Shown here: positions 47,442 through 59,929 of the stretch, piece by piece
Numbering within the stretch: position 1 is the stretch's first letter
How the letters are laid out: each line of letters starts with the position of its first letter
Assembly: GCA_039000515.1 (NCBI GenBank)
Contig: JBCFYV010000001.1
Span: 63,340,621-63,404,620, forward strand
Length of the DNA: 64,000 nucleotides
Reading direction: 5' to 3'
From: Timema cristinae
Lineage: Eukaryota > Arthropoda > Insecta > Phasmatodea > Timematidae
Position numbers and translations under genes: made by a program
Notes under the pieces: generated by a model
The model's input: only the letters and a program-made list of their open reading frames with translations
Database searches by the model: none
What the model was told of the DNA's origin: nothing

Positions 47442-49368
47442 TGTAACATTAGTCGCTAGCTAATGACAAAATACTGGAAACTGCAAACTTACCCAATTCT
47501 ACGAAGAAGTCCGCGGCCATGCTCATATAAACACTGCGAGCCACTTATCCCACACCTGGTCATACGACCTTCCTTGTAAGACTAAAGGCGCGCCCGCTGG
47601 AATACATCACGCCGAGTCTGCTTGCCCAAAGACCATAAGAAGAAAAGAAGTAACACTCCACCAAGCTTACGAGCGGGCTTCTACTAGCTCCGAGAGGCTC
47701 CTAGAACCTTCTCCACCCTATTTACGTTCTTTGCCCCCCCCCCTCCACCATGTTCTGCAAGCTGTGTTTTAGTGCGTATAAAAGATCGACCATGTGAATT
47801 GTGAGCCACTCTTGGGCTGGCTGTGAAGGTCGCTTGAATAGGCGATAGCGACGAAAATTACAATGTAAGCTAAATTCCTTTTGGGTTAAAATGTCTGACT
47901 TTTCTAAATTCTTTTTAGGCGCTTCAATTATTTTTACTTAGTAAATATCCAAAAAGTTTTAAACTTGCTTTTATTGACATTTCAAGCTATGTCTACGTAT
48001 AAACTAAAACTTTACTCTTATCTGAACGCATAACATATCTGGACTTGAGACTTTTGCTCTAACTATTGGAATATTTTTGTGAAAGGTTTACGATTTTTAC
48101 CGTCGTAATAATATTAAAGATTAATGGGTTGAGATGCCTAACCCTTTGGACTTTATATTTTGGGCGTAACAGATTTAAATTGTGTATAAGTTATAGTTAC
48201 TGGTTTCCTATTTTTATCTCTATTTATCATGTTAGGTTTAGCGCTTTAATTTTAAATGGACTCGTTCCTAAAAAAAACTTTGCTTTGATTAATTGTTCGT
48301 CAGAGATAGGTGAATTTGGCATTAGACTATGTTGTCTTATAATATATGTAGATCTCAATTTATTTTTCTCTGGGCTGAATCACTTAAACTATTTTTCTTA
48401 GATTACTAGATATTGACTGTAAAAGATATATATATATATTAAAAAAAAGGGAAAAGGGAAAACAACTTATAAATTATGTCATTCGTAAACATTGCCTGTA
48501 GACTTTAACTTAATAAAACTTTTCTAGGTTTATATGTAAATTTCACTGTGTTAGGGTAAGTTTAGTAAAGTTATCATATGGATGTTCGCCTCCGAACATG
48601 AATTGCTGGGCGCCTTCAGCGCGTGGTATGTATAGATGGGAAGTTGCCATAGCAACCGAGTCATGATGAGTAATGAGAGTTGTTGGTCAATTAAATACAA
48701 AGTTGTTGTCTAATATCAACCTCAGCTCACACAAAGAGCTAGGTTTAATTGTATATTTTTCCCCATTCTTACGGGGCTGGTAAAAATAATGTGAATAATG
48801 TATATTGACTAGGTGTTAGTAATTGTTGAAGTTAACGTTTAATTCCTAGGTTGAGATTATAATAGGGTATTAGTTTTCATGCCTAATTGTTATTTCTTGT
48901 AGCGAGCGATGAGGGTTGCTCTTAAAGCTGGCGCTAGTGGTATGAAGTCGCCAAAAGAAAATAATGTAAAGAAGTTGCATATAGTATGATTGTTAATATA
49001 CTTGTATCCATTGTTGCTGACTCCTTTTTTGGGAAATTATAATAAATTACTGTTGATGGTGATATTCGTTCCTTCTTTCTATATAAGTATCATCCTTCGG
49101 TAATTTTAAGTTGAGTTAGTTCATGTGAGGTAATCACAAATATTGTATAACGTCTGGGCTGTATTTATCGGCCGTTGAGGACGGCCGTGAGAACTTGCCC
49201 TCATCTATCCCAAATTGCGTGTGCTGGGTGTTATTTAGCTTACCCAGCGGGTATAACAAGTTCACTCACCCCTCCCCACTCTATTGATTGTTATTGTATT
49301 TTTTTCTTATTTTCCTTTTGAAGTGTTTGAACCCTCTCTTTTGGATGGTAGATCCTAATTATGGTTCA
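47442..49368 (+). mobile_element. Solo LTR-like element copy 2
   Basis: Nearly identical to 39935-41863, with only a handful of substitutions and a shorter (TA)n. It is flanked by the same TTAG (47438-47441 and 49369-49372). Sharing both the insertion site and the flanking satellite variants, it is a copy by segmental duplication, not an independent insertion. TATA box, poly(A)-like signal and hairpins are as in copy 1. The 111-codon frame is at 48066-48401. Confidence 0.6.
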
Positions 49369-52300
49369 TTAGGAAAGTGGTTACATCTTATCAACCGTCA
49401 AAGGAACTCATTGATGACCCTTTCTGGGAATATTCAATTTGTTTCAGAGTTAAGAAAGTGGTTACATCTTATCAACAGGCTAAGGAACTCATTGCTGACC
49501 CACTCTGGGAGTATTCAATTAGTTTCAGATTTAGGATAGTGGTTACATCTTATCAACAGGCTAAGGAACTCATTACTGACCCTTTCTGGGAATATTCAAT
49601 TAGTTTCAGAGTTAAGAAAGTGGTTACATATTATCAACAGCATAAGGAACTCATTGCTGACCCACTCTGGGAGTATTCAATTAGTTTCAGATTTAGGATA
49701 GTGGTTACATCTTATCAACAGGCTAAGGAACTCATTACTGACCCTTTCTGGGAATATTCAATTAGTTTCAGAGTTAAGAAAGTGGTTACATCTTATCAAC
49801 AGCATAAGGAACTCATTGCTGACCCACTCTGGGAGTATTCAATTAGTTTCAGATTTAGGATAGTGGTTACATCTTATCAACAGGCTAAGGAACTCATTAC
49901 TGACCCTTTCTGGGAATATTCAATTAGTTTCAGAGTTAAGAAAGTGGTTACATCTTATCAACAGCATAAGGAACTCATTGATGACCCTTTCTGGGAATAT
50001 TCAATTATTTTCAGAGTTAGGAAAGTGGTTACATATCATCAACAGGATAAGGAACTCATTGCTGACCCTTTCTGGGAATATTCAATTAGTTTCAGAGTTA
50101 GGAAAGTGGTTATATCTTATCAACAGGCTATGGAACTCATTGCTGACCCTTTCTGGGAATATTCAATTAGTTTCAGAGTTAGGAAAGTGGTTATATCTTA
50201 ACAACAGGCTAAGGAACTCATTGCTGACCCTCTCTGGGAATATTCAATTAGTTTCAGAGTTAGGAAAGTGGTTACATCACATCAACAGACTAAGGAACTC
50301 ATTGCTGACCCTTTCTGGGAATATTCAATTAGTTTCAGAGTTAGGAAACTGGTTACATATCATCAACAGGCTAAGGAACTCATTGCTGACCCTTTCTGGG
50401 AATATTCAATTAGTTTCAGAGTTAGGAAAGTGGTTACATATCATCAACAGGCTAAGGAACTCATTACTGACACTTTCTGGGAATATTCAATTATTTTCAG
50501 AGTTAGGAAAGTGGTTACATATCATCAACAGGCTAAGGAACTCATTACTGACACTTTCTGGGAATATTCAATTATTTTCAGAGTTAGAAAAGTGGTTACA
50601 CCTTATCAACAGGCTAAGGAACTCATTGCTGACCCACTCTGGGTATATTCAATTAGTTTCAGAGTTAGGAAAGTGGTTACATCTTATCAACAGGCTAAGG
50701 AACTCATTGCTGACCCTTTCTTGGAATATTCAATTAATGTCAGAGTTAGGAAAGGTGTTACATCTCATCAACAGGCTAAGGAACTCATTGCTGACACTTT
50801 CTGGGAATATTCAATTAGTTTCAGAGTTAGGATAGTGGTTACATATTATTAACAAGCTAAGGAACTCATTGCTGACCCTTTCTGGGAATATTCAATTAGT
50901 TTCAGAGTTAGGAAAGTGGTTACATCTTATCAACAGGCTAAGGAACACATTTCTGACCCTTTCTGAGAATATTCATTTAGTTTCAGAGTTAGAAAATTGG
51001 TTACACCTTATCAACAGGCTAAAGAACTCATTGTTGACCCTTTCTCGGAATATTCAATTAGTTTCAGAGTTAGGAAAGTGGTTACATCTTATCAACCGGC
51101 TAAGGAACTCATTGCTGACCCTTTCTGGGAATATTCAATTAGTTTCAGAGTTAGGAAAGTGGTTACATCTTATCAACAGGCTAAGGAACTCATTGCTGAC
51201 CCTTTCTGGGAATAATACATTAGTTTCAGAGTTAGGAAACTGGTTACATCACATCAACAGGCTAAGGAACTCATTGATGACCCTTTCTGGGAATATTCAA
51301 TTAGTTTCAGAGTTAGGAAAGTGGTTACATCTTATCAACAGGCTAAGGAACTCATTGTTGACCCTTTTTGGGAATATTCAATTAGTTTCAGAGTTAGGAA
51401 AGTGGTTACATCTTATCAACAGGCAAAGGAACTCATTGCTGACCCTTTCTGGGAATAATACATTAGTTTCAGAGTTAGGAATTTGGTTACATCACATCAA
51501 CAGGCTAAGGAACTCATTGATGACCCTTTCTGGGAATATTCAATTAGTTTCAGAATTAGGAAAGTATTTACATCTTATCAACAGGCTAAGGAACTCATTG
51601 CTGACCCTTTCTGGGAATATTCAATTAGTTTCAGAGTTAGGAAAGTGGTTACATCTTATCAACAGGCTAAGGAACTCATTGCTGACCCTTTCTGGGAATA
51701 ATACATTAGTTTCAGAGTTAGGAAAGTGGTTACATCTTATCAACAGGCTAAGGAACTCATTGATGACCCTTTCTGGGAATATTCAATTATTTTCAGAGTT
51801 AGGAAAGTGGCTACATCTTATCAACAGGCTAAGGAACTCATTGCTGACCCTTTTTGGGAATATTCAATTAGTTTCAGAGTTAGTAAACTGGTTACACCTT
51901 ATCAACAGGTTAAAGAACTCATTGTTGACCCTTTCTGGGAATATTCAATTAGTTTCAGAGTTAGGAAAGTGGTTACATCTTATCAACAGGCTAAGGAACT
52001 CATTGGTGACCCTTTCTGGGAATATTCAATTAGTTTTAGAGTTAGGAAAGTGGTTACACCTTATCAACAGGCTAAGGAACTCATTGCTGACCCACTCTGG
52101 GAATATTCAATTAGTTTCAGAGTTAGGAAAGTGGTTACCTCTTATCAACAGGCTAAGGAACTCATTGCTGACCCTTTCTGGGAATATTCCATTAGTTTCA
52201 GATTTAGGAAAGTGGTTACATATTATCAACAGGCTAAGGAACTCATTGCTGACCCACTCTGGGAATATTCAATTAGTTTCAGAGTTAGGAAAGTGGTTAC

Positions 52301-52952
52301 ACCTTATCAACAGGCTAAGGAACTCATTGCTGACCCACTCTGGGAATATTCAATTAGTTTTAGAGTTAGGAAAGTGGTTACACCTTATCAACAGGCTAAG
52401 GAACTCATTGCTGACCCACTCTGGGAATATTCAATTAGTTTCAGAGTTATGTAAGTGGTTACATCTTATCAACAGGCTAAGGAACTCATTGCTGACCCTT
52501 TCTGGGAATATTCAATTAGTTTCAGAGTTAGGAAAGTGGTTACATCTTATCAACAGGCTAAGGAACTCATTGCTGACCCTTTCTGGGAATATTCAATTAG
52601 TTTCAGAGTTAGGAAAGTGGTTACATCTTATCAATAGGCTAAGGAACTCATTGCTGACCCACTCTGGGAATATTCAATTAGTTTTAGAGTTAGGAAAGTG
52701 GTTACACCTTATCAACAGGCTAAGGAACTCATTGCTGACCCACTCTGGGAATATTCAATTAGTTTCAGAGTTATGTAAGTGGTTACATCTTATCAACAGG
52801 CTAAGGAACTCATTGCTGACCCTTTCTGGGAATATTCAATTAGTTTCAGAGTTAGGAAAGTGGTTACATCTTATCAACAGGCTAAGGAACTCATTGCTGA
52901 CCCTTTCTGGGAATATTGCATTAGTTTCAGATTTAGGAAAGTTGTCACATCT
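49369..52952 (+). repeat. 81-bp satellite, array segment D (about 44 units)
   Basis: Its left part matches the start of segment C but holds two extra units (a 162-bp gain near 49.6-49.9 kb). The right part has a distinct CACTCTGGGAATATTC variant group (52.0-52.8 kb). The plus frame at 50869-52962 is open for 697 codons. The array is cut by the BEL element at 52953. Confidence 0.95.
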
Positions 52953-53542
52953 TGTAGCGTAAATCACAAGAACTGAAAACTAAAGAACCTCTGGAGGACC
53001 AGTGTTACGAACACGGACAAATGGACTGTATGGTTAAATGGGAATGGGTAGAGGTATCTCACCTTCTTTTTATGTTGTCTGATTGGTGTTGTCTTGGAGT
53101 AGTCAATTTTATTAACACATGCACACGAATACTTGAGATTGGACCGCTTTCAGGTGAAAGTTCACGGAACCTATAACCATCACTTATGGGTCGATCAAGT
53201 CTTAGCACACGACTCACTAAATCGTCAGAACGAAAAACCGCGCCAACGACACTTGGCGGGAAAACAATTGATCTTAGAGGGGTCCAGGTATGTTCTTGTT
53301 TCCTCCAAGAGTGAGGAAAGGTGAATGAAGGTGGAAGGAGTCAATAAAATATAAGAAAATACCAAAAAAACCGTCTAAACCACAACAAAGGCAATCAGAT
53401 CACAAAACAAAATAAAAACTAACTAAATTCGAGGCTTAGAGAACTTAGATAAAGGAAGCACTATCCAAAGAGATAGCATAGAGGACAGAAACATGATGTA
53501 TACACTAATGATACTGATCAAACAATAAACAATGTACAAACA
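52953..53542 (-). repeat. BEL 3' LTR
   Basis: 590 bp. On the minus strand it runs TGTTTGTACATTGTTTATTG ... ACGCTACA. It aligns end to end with 59342-59929. Confidence 0.9.
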
Positions 53543-53635
53543 TACCGTCCACCAAAAACTAAAGTGAGTTTTTAAGAACAACAAACCAACAAAAAGTTAT
53601 GTACAGAATTATATTTACAAAAAATTGCATCCCTT

Positions 53636-55231
53636 CTATTGATTAAGAAGTGGACATAATTTGACAACCGGTCGTTTGAAGGTCCCATGCTTGGTGCGGA
53701 CACTTACGACTCTCGTTATCCCATCTCTTCCAGGGTACACCTCTTCTACTCTTCCGATCAGCCACCTGAGTGGGGAAGATTGTCTTCCTTTATCAAGACT
53801 AATTGTCCCTTTTGTAAGTTGGCCTTGTTTGTAGCCCTTTTTTGTCGCTGTTGGAGAGTATGGATATATTTCGTTGACCATCTATGCCAAAAGTGCTGAT
53901 AGGCTTGTTGTATCAATTGCCAGTGATTCAACCTGTTGGTCGGCAGCTCCGTTACGATCTCCTCGGGTGGTCTGGTGAGAGAATGACCCACTATGAAATG
54001 ACCTGGTGTCAACGGATCAAGGTCATTTGGATCCGCAGAGAGAGCACAAAGTGACCTGGAATTTAGCACTGCTTCAATTTGAATGAAGAGTGTGGATAAC
54101 CTCTCAAAGGTAAGTGTCTGATCACCCACCACTCGTTTTAGGAGAGTTTTTGCCGACTTTATACCAGCCTCCCATAGTCCACCAAAATGTGGAGCGGAAG
54201 GTGGGTTGAAATGCCAAGTTATGCCTGACTGAAAGTTTATCTGTTACCACTTTGGTTTCAGTATGGGACTCTAGATATCTTTGTAGTTCTGTAAAATGGC
54301 GATTGGCACCTACAAAATTTGTGCCACAATCGCTATAAATATCTGAACACATACCACGACGGGAAATAAACCGAAGAATGGCATCAAGAAAGGCCCTTGT
54401 GCTTAGGTCTGATACCACCTCAAGGTGCACTGCCTTAGTTGTCAAGCACACAAACAAACATAAATAAGCCTTGAGCACCTTAGAATTCCTCAATTCAGAT
54501 TATTTTATCTGGAAGGGTCCTCCATAATCCACTCCAACTCGGACAAATGGTCTTGATTGCTGCACACGCATCGCTGGGAGGTCCCCCATGAATGGTTGGA
54601 GAGCAGGTGCCTTAAATCGAAAACATCTCATACACTTGAAGATCCGGGTTTTTATAACAGTGCGTGCTGAGAGAATCCAGTACTGTCCTTGAATGAGTGA
54701 GTGGGTTGTTCGAAGTCCAGCATGAAAATGAGATATATGGTAGTGATCAACAATGATATTGGTGATGTGACTATTTTTCGGCAACAGAAGAGGATGTTTT
54801 GTGTCATACCGCAGTGAAGAGTGTCGCAAGCGACCTCCTACTCTCAGTAGTCCATCCTGGTCGAGAAATGGGTTTAGGCCCCTCACGCGGGGTGAACATT
54901 CCCGGCCCTTCTTTATTTCTTCAAGTTCTGACTCAAACGCTTGTTGTTGAACTTGTTTGATACATAGCATTCGGGCTATATTGAGCTCCTTGGACAACAA
55001 TGGGCCTTTACAACGATCTTGCTTCTTCACTTTGGAGTTATGAATAAACCGTGCTAAAAATGCGATGACTCGTTGCAACCTTACCCATGATTAGAAGTGT
55101 TTGAGCAGGTCAGACCACCAGGTATTCGCTTCTGCTACTAGACTGGTAACCGTTACAACCTTTAACTCAGGTACCTCTACCTGGCAAGTCACCTCAGGGA
55201 GCTTGGGCCAACTACAAATGGGTTGTTTCAG
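53636..55231 (-). pseudogene. BEL integrase and C-terminal DUF5641 region, broken
   Basis: The region begins just after the RNase H stop at 55232-55234 and continues in the same frame through a TAA near 55092. The frame at 55078-54500 has the His/Cys zinc-binding region (HYHISHFHAG and CMRCF) and the first catalytic Asp in VGVDYGG (residue 184 of that segment). A TAA follows at about 54494. The next segment (54493-54122) has the second Asp in YSDCGTNF. A frameshift near 54235 moves the block carrying the expected catalytic Glu (GLWEAG) to another frame. A second shift near 53775 precedes the DUF5641-like end (GRVEEVYPGRDG), which stops at 53636. Integrase inserts cDNA into host DNA. This copy cannot make it whole. 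Confidence 0.9.
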
Positions 55232-56839
55232 CTAATCTAGTCCTTTCCACCAGATGTGGAAATTTGTCAATTCTTCAGGATGTAAGCCTCTGGATGCACA
55301 ATCAGCCGGATTTGAATTAGTTGGGACATGTCTCCAATGTTGTGCTGGTACTGCTGCTTGAATTTGGGCTACTCTGTTGGCAACAAATGTTTTCAAAAGA
55401 TGTGGTGAAGTTTGAATCCATGCCAAAACGATGGTAGAATCTGACCAAGTATACAGAGTTGACATCTGTAATCGTTGTTCAAGGTTCTGCTGCACCCTCT
55501 CCATAAGTGTGGCTAGGAGATGAGCCCCACAAAGCTCAAGTCTAGGAAGCGATAAACTCTTAACCGGAGCTACTCTTGACTTGGCGATAAGGTTGTTGAC
55601 TTGAATTTCTCCATTAAATGTAGTAATTCGAAGATAGACGACTGCTGCATATCCTTTTATAGATGCATCACAAAATCCATGAAGCTGACAATTAATAGCA
55701 TCACTGGTTGATATGAATCTGTTGATCTTGACATGTGTAAGATCATGAAAGTGTGAGCAAAACCTTTGCCACCCTTGTCCGAGCTCTGGTGGAAGTGGTT
55801 CATCCCAATCAAGTCTTAGGGTCCACAAAGTCTGCATGAACGCCTTAGCCCAGAACACCACTGGAGATAGCCACCCCACAGGATCAAATATTCTAGCAAT
55901 ATTTGAGAGAACTGCCCTCTTCGTTACTGCAACCTCAGAAGGATGTACATGATAAGAGAATGAATCTGATGTTGGGTCCCATTCCAACCCTAATATCTTA
56001 ATTACTTGATCTCCATCTTCTTCAAACATGAGGGGAACTTCACGGTGTTCATTTGGTATCCCTTTTAATACTTCAGGGTGGTTGCTAGACCATTTCAGAA
56101 GTTGGAAGCCTCCTAGGCTTAGCAATTCAATCAACTCGGTTTGTAAACTGAGAGCAGATTCCACTGAATCAGCACCAGTGACTATGTCATCAACAAAAAT
56201 TTCCCTACAAAGGACCTGAGCAGCACGAGGGTAACGAAGTTTTTCATCAGAAGAGAGCTGACGCAGGGATCTCATCGCTAAGTAAGGAGCTGAAGTTACA
56301 CCATAAGTCACAGTATTCAATTGATATTCTTGAATCTGTTGATCGGGGGATTCGCGCCACAGTATTACCTGATAATGTCGGTCATCCGGAATGACAAGTA
56401 TTTGTCGATACATCTTGCATATATCAGTGGTGAGCACAATGGGATGAAATCGAAAATTCATAACAATTTCCACAATTTCCCTTTGCAGTTTGGGACCCTT
56501 CAATAATGTATCATTCAGTGATTTACCCGATGATGTTGCTGCAGAAGCGTCAAATACCACTCTCAGTTTGGTGGTTGAGCTAGATTCCTTGGTTACGCAA
56601 TGATGTGGGATATAGTATTTAATGTCCTGGATCATTGATGGTTCAATGCGCTGCATGTGACCGAGTTCTTCATATTCCTTTACAAAGGTCACATACTGTT
56701 TCTTCACTTGTGGGTAACGAGCTAAGCGGCGTTCCAGTTGAGTGAGTCTCTTGACTGCTTGTTGACGTGACTCTCCCAACTCTGGTTGTGCATGCTTGAA
56801 AGGTAGCCGAACAATGTATCTACCCGTCACATAGTGGGC
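55232..56839 (-). pseudogene. BEL reverse transcriptase and RNase H segment
   Basis: The longest intact segment, 532 codons (55232-56830), same frame as upstream sequence but cut off by a TAG at 56840-56842. RT motifs: LRVVFDASA (residues 89-97), the catalytic Asp136 in LTTDICKMY, YGVTSAPYLA, and FVDD at 212-215. An A17-peptidase-type region follows (KILGLEWDP to PVGWLSPV). RNase H catalytic residues are all present: Asp388 (GFCDAS), Glu432 (LPRLELCG), Asp464 (WSDST) and Asp510 (NPADCASRG). The segment ends at a TAG at 55232-55234. In the living element this would copy RNA into DNA in cytoplasmic particles. Confidence 0.95.
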
Positions 56840-57170
56840 CTAACATATAGCTTCATTAGGGTCAATGTGGTTAGTCACAGGTAACTCTTCCACCTCCCAA
56901 AAGTGTCGCAAAACACTATCAAGCGATGGTTCTGTAGCAACAAAAAACGACGAGACACTAGAAGTAATAAGTGGTTGAGGTCCTACTCGCCCAATTATGA
57001 TCCAGCCAAAGATGCTATGCAATCCCGAGGGACAATTAGGTGAAGTTGAATATCGCCCGCCATCAAAGATATCGGGATATAAATCTGCACCTAAAAGAAT
57101 GTCAATCGGCCCACCCACCATCAAATATATCGGGATGTACATCTGCACCTAAAAGAATGTCAATCGGCCC
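56840..57170 (-). pseudogene. BEL protease-RT linker with 58-bp tandem duplication
   Basis: The block containing PIDILLGAD and PDIFDGG occurs twice, with the marker GTCAATCGGCCC at 57101-57112 and 57159-57170, exactly 58 bp apart. Because 58 is not a multiple of three, the duplication shifts the frame between the protease (ending 57102) and the linker frame (57148-56840). The two copies already differ by several substitutions (for example GADVHPDI and GADLYPDI). Confidence 0.85.
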
Positions 57171-58952
57171 TGGTACATGAAAATGAGGGTCAGCCAACTG
57201 AAGATGAGCAAACTCCTGAACCATATCTTTAGAAAGCATGGTTGATGGCATTCCCGATGTGATTCTACTTTGAATGATGGTCTCGGTGACCGACTGAGGT
57301 CCATAAACACCACACGGTTTCACCTCATATATCACAACACCCTTGTTGGTTTTCACAGTTGACTGAGATATCCCTCTAATAGGAATATTCAACTTGAGAT
57401 GGGGTAGACACAGCTGGTGAGCACAGTCTTCAGTAATAAATAATGATTGTGACGCACAATCTATTAACACTCTAACCTTCTGATAAGCACCATGCCCCTC
57501 CTTAACTTGCACTACAGCGGTTCCCAACAAGACTGTAGTAAGGCTCACAGAACTGGTGGTAAGCGAGTTGATGTGTTCACCCCGTGTAACAGTGCCTTCA
57601 TGACCTGGTGAATGAGCCTGATGGGTAGCATCCCCTTGCATATACCTACTGTCTCTCTGGGTGTGATCAGTGTGAGAGCTGGTAAAACGTTGGTTTGAGC
57701 TAGACGATCCTTGACCGCAAGTGTTAGTGGTGCTTTGACTACCTGACCCTATGTGCAACAATGTGTGATGATTTTGATTGCAGTGGGGACACTTGAACCT
57801 TGAGGAGCACTCCCTTACTTGGTGTGACTCCTTTAAACAATTAAAACACAAATTATTTGACTTTACCCAATCCCGGCGTTGTATCGGTGTCTTGCTCATG
57901 AACACTGAGCACTTATAAATACTGTGGCTAGCTTGACACACAGTGCAGTGACCTTGATTTGAGTTAACATAAAATGATCTTCTCGCTCCAACAGGTGACT
58001 TCAGTGATCCTTTCATCCTCCTGTTGGTTGTTATATGTCTAGTACTCGCGCTAGTTGACAGTGTTAGACCTTGATTTGCAGATGACAGTGCTTTGCATTG
58101 ATTTTCAAGAAATTCCAAAAGTTGATCAAAACTTGGTAATTTGGTAGCCGTATGTGCAAGCTCAAACATCAGTCGTGTCTCTCTATCTAACTTGCTCAGT
58201 TTCAGGTTTAATAAGAGAAAACTCCACTCACAAACTGGAAACTTTAACACATTTAGTGCACCCAAGTTCTCCTTGAATGTGTCCACCTACGCCCTTAAGT
58301 TCTGTGGCGACCTTGAGGTTAGACCCGGGAAATGCATTATCTTCTCTAAATGTGAAGTAGCTATTGACCTCATATCTTGGTAATTTTCTATAAGAGTCGC
58401 CCAGGCTAACGGGTAATTCTCCTCTGACACCGGTAACGATTTTAATAAACTTAGCGGCTCACCAGATAATGTTGTCAAAAGATATTGAAACCTTTCCACT
58501 GGTGTTAAGGTTTTGTTAGTATGAACGAGAGAGACGTACAAGTCATGAAATGTGGTCCAGTCAGTGTTTATACCACTAAATATGGGCAGTTGCAACTTAG
58601 GTAATATTGCCGACAATGCCTTTACTGGAGATCCATTATCGTTTCCAGACGTGGGTGAAGGCTTAGTAATCCGTGCATAAATCTCCTTAACCTGGTATTA
58701 GGTAATGTCAAAGTCTTCAATCAGCTTGTCATGTGCTTCAACATCAAAGTCCCTCTTAGATTGGCTTGCCGCAACTCCTAACTCAAAGTGAGTTTCTTCA
58801 AAATCTCTCCTTAAATGTTCCAAGTCTGAACAATGTGCCTTAAATAGCTCTACTTAGGTGATGCCATTTTTAACTTGTTCTGACAGCTTCTAAAGTCTGA
58901 TGACCCGTCCAGTTATAACCTCAAACCTAGCTTCGAGCTGTGCATAAGACAT
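57102..58952 (-). pseudogene. BEL gag, zinc knuckles and aspartic protease
   Basis: The probable start is an ATG at 58950-58952 (MSYAQLEARFE). Three in-frame stops interrupt the first 110 codons (TAG near 58890, TAA near 58854, TAA near 58700). The frame then runs as a DUF1759-like Gag (ILPKLQLPIFSG, PLSLLKSLP) to a TAG at 58287-58289 and continues unshifted for 394 codons. In that part, zinc-binding motifs are C114-x2-C117 (then His and C126), C147-x2-C150-x4-H155-x4-C160, and CPHCNQNHH. The protease active-site Asp276 lies in VLIDCASQS (DSGSQ in most relatives). Gag packages the RNA and the protease matures the polyprotein. Both are disabled here by the stops. Confidence 0.9.
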
Positions 58953-59320
58953 GATGATAGCAAATTAATACAAATTGAATGTAACAAACGGGAACTAAAA
59001 CTTACATTCGTAAGCAAACTAGAATAGCTTCAAACATAAACAAACAGTCATAACACGGCCATCGATTACATCCCAACTCTCGAACAATATCGAACTGACG
59101 ACATTCGATAACTAATATATACGATGCAAAATAGATATGGCAGCGACTGATCGGTAACTTCAACGATATATCGAGGTGATGAAGTCACTAATCCAACTGA
59201 CCAAACATGGCCGAAATATGACGTGAACAAAGGCTACAAGAAATAACCAAACAAAACAGATAAGTTGCTCTATCCACCCTAACACACAGAAACACAAGGA
59301 ACACTGAAACACGTATCCTT

Positions 59321-59335
59321 GGACCGGTTGGACCA
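59321..59335 (-). other. BEL primer-binding site (candidate)
   Basis: On the minus strand TGGTCCAACCGGTCC begins 6 nt inside the 5' LTR end. TGG at the start fits pairing with the 3' CCA of a tRNA. The tRNA was not identified. Confidence 0.5.
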
Positions 59336-59341
59336 AAATTA

Positions 59342-59929
59342 TGTAACGTAAATCACAAGAACTGAAAACTGAAAACCTCTGGAGGACCAGTGTTAAGAAC
59401 ACGGACAAATGGACTGTATGGTGGAGTGGGAACGGGTAGAGGCAACTCACCTTCACTTTATGTTGTCTGATTGGTGTTGTCTTGGAGTAGTCAATTTGAT
59501 TAACACACGCACACGAATAACTGAGATTGGACCACTTCCAGGTGAAAGTTCACGGAACCTATAACCATCACTATGGTTCTATCAAGTCTCAGCACACGAC
59601 TCACTAAATCGTCAGAACGAAAAACCGCCCCAGCGACACTTGACGGGAAAACAATAGATCTTAGAGGGGTCCAGGTATGTTCTTGTTGCCTCCAAGAGTG
59701 AGGAAAGGTGAATGAAGGTGGAAGGAGTCAAAAAAATATAAGAAAATACCAAAAAACCGTCTAAACCCCAACAAAGGCAATCAGATCACAAGACAAAAAC
59801 AAAAACTAACAAAATTCGAGGCATAGAGAACTTAGATAAAGGAAGCACTATCCAAAGAGATAGCATAGAGGACAGAAACATGAAGTAGAGACTAATAACA
59901 CTGATCTAACAATAAACAATGCAAAAACA
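59342..59929 (-). repeat. BEL 5' LTR
   Basis: 588 bp, minus strand TGTTTTTGCATTGTTTATTG ... ACGTTACA. It ends directly against the target duplication and the resumed satellite. Confidence 0.9.

Larger units (their letters stand above)
52953..59929 (-). mobile_element. BEL/Pao LTR retrotransposon, complete but inactivated
   Basis: A 6,977-bp element with two LTRs and one gag-pol region on the minus strand, inserted in the 81-bp satellite. The target duplication is CATCT (52948-52952) and CATTT (59930-59934), and the monomer resumes directly after it. Domain order is Gag (DUF1759-like), zinc knuckles, aspartic protease (DUF1758-like), RT, A17/RNase H, integrase, DUF5641, which is diagnostic of BEL/Pao. 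It is dead: at least eight in-frame stops, a 58-bp frame-shifting duplication and two further frameshifts. The LTRs differ at many sites (roughly 6-7% by eye), so the insertion is not recent. Confidence 0.95.

Noticed and set aside
56028..56506. Plus-strand frames opposite the BEL reverse transcriptase (56028-56219, 56321-56506)
   Set aside because: They are antisense shadows of the well-recognised minus-strand RT frame.
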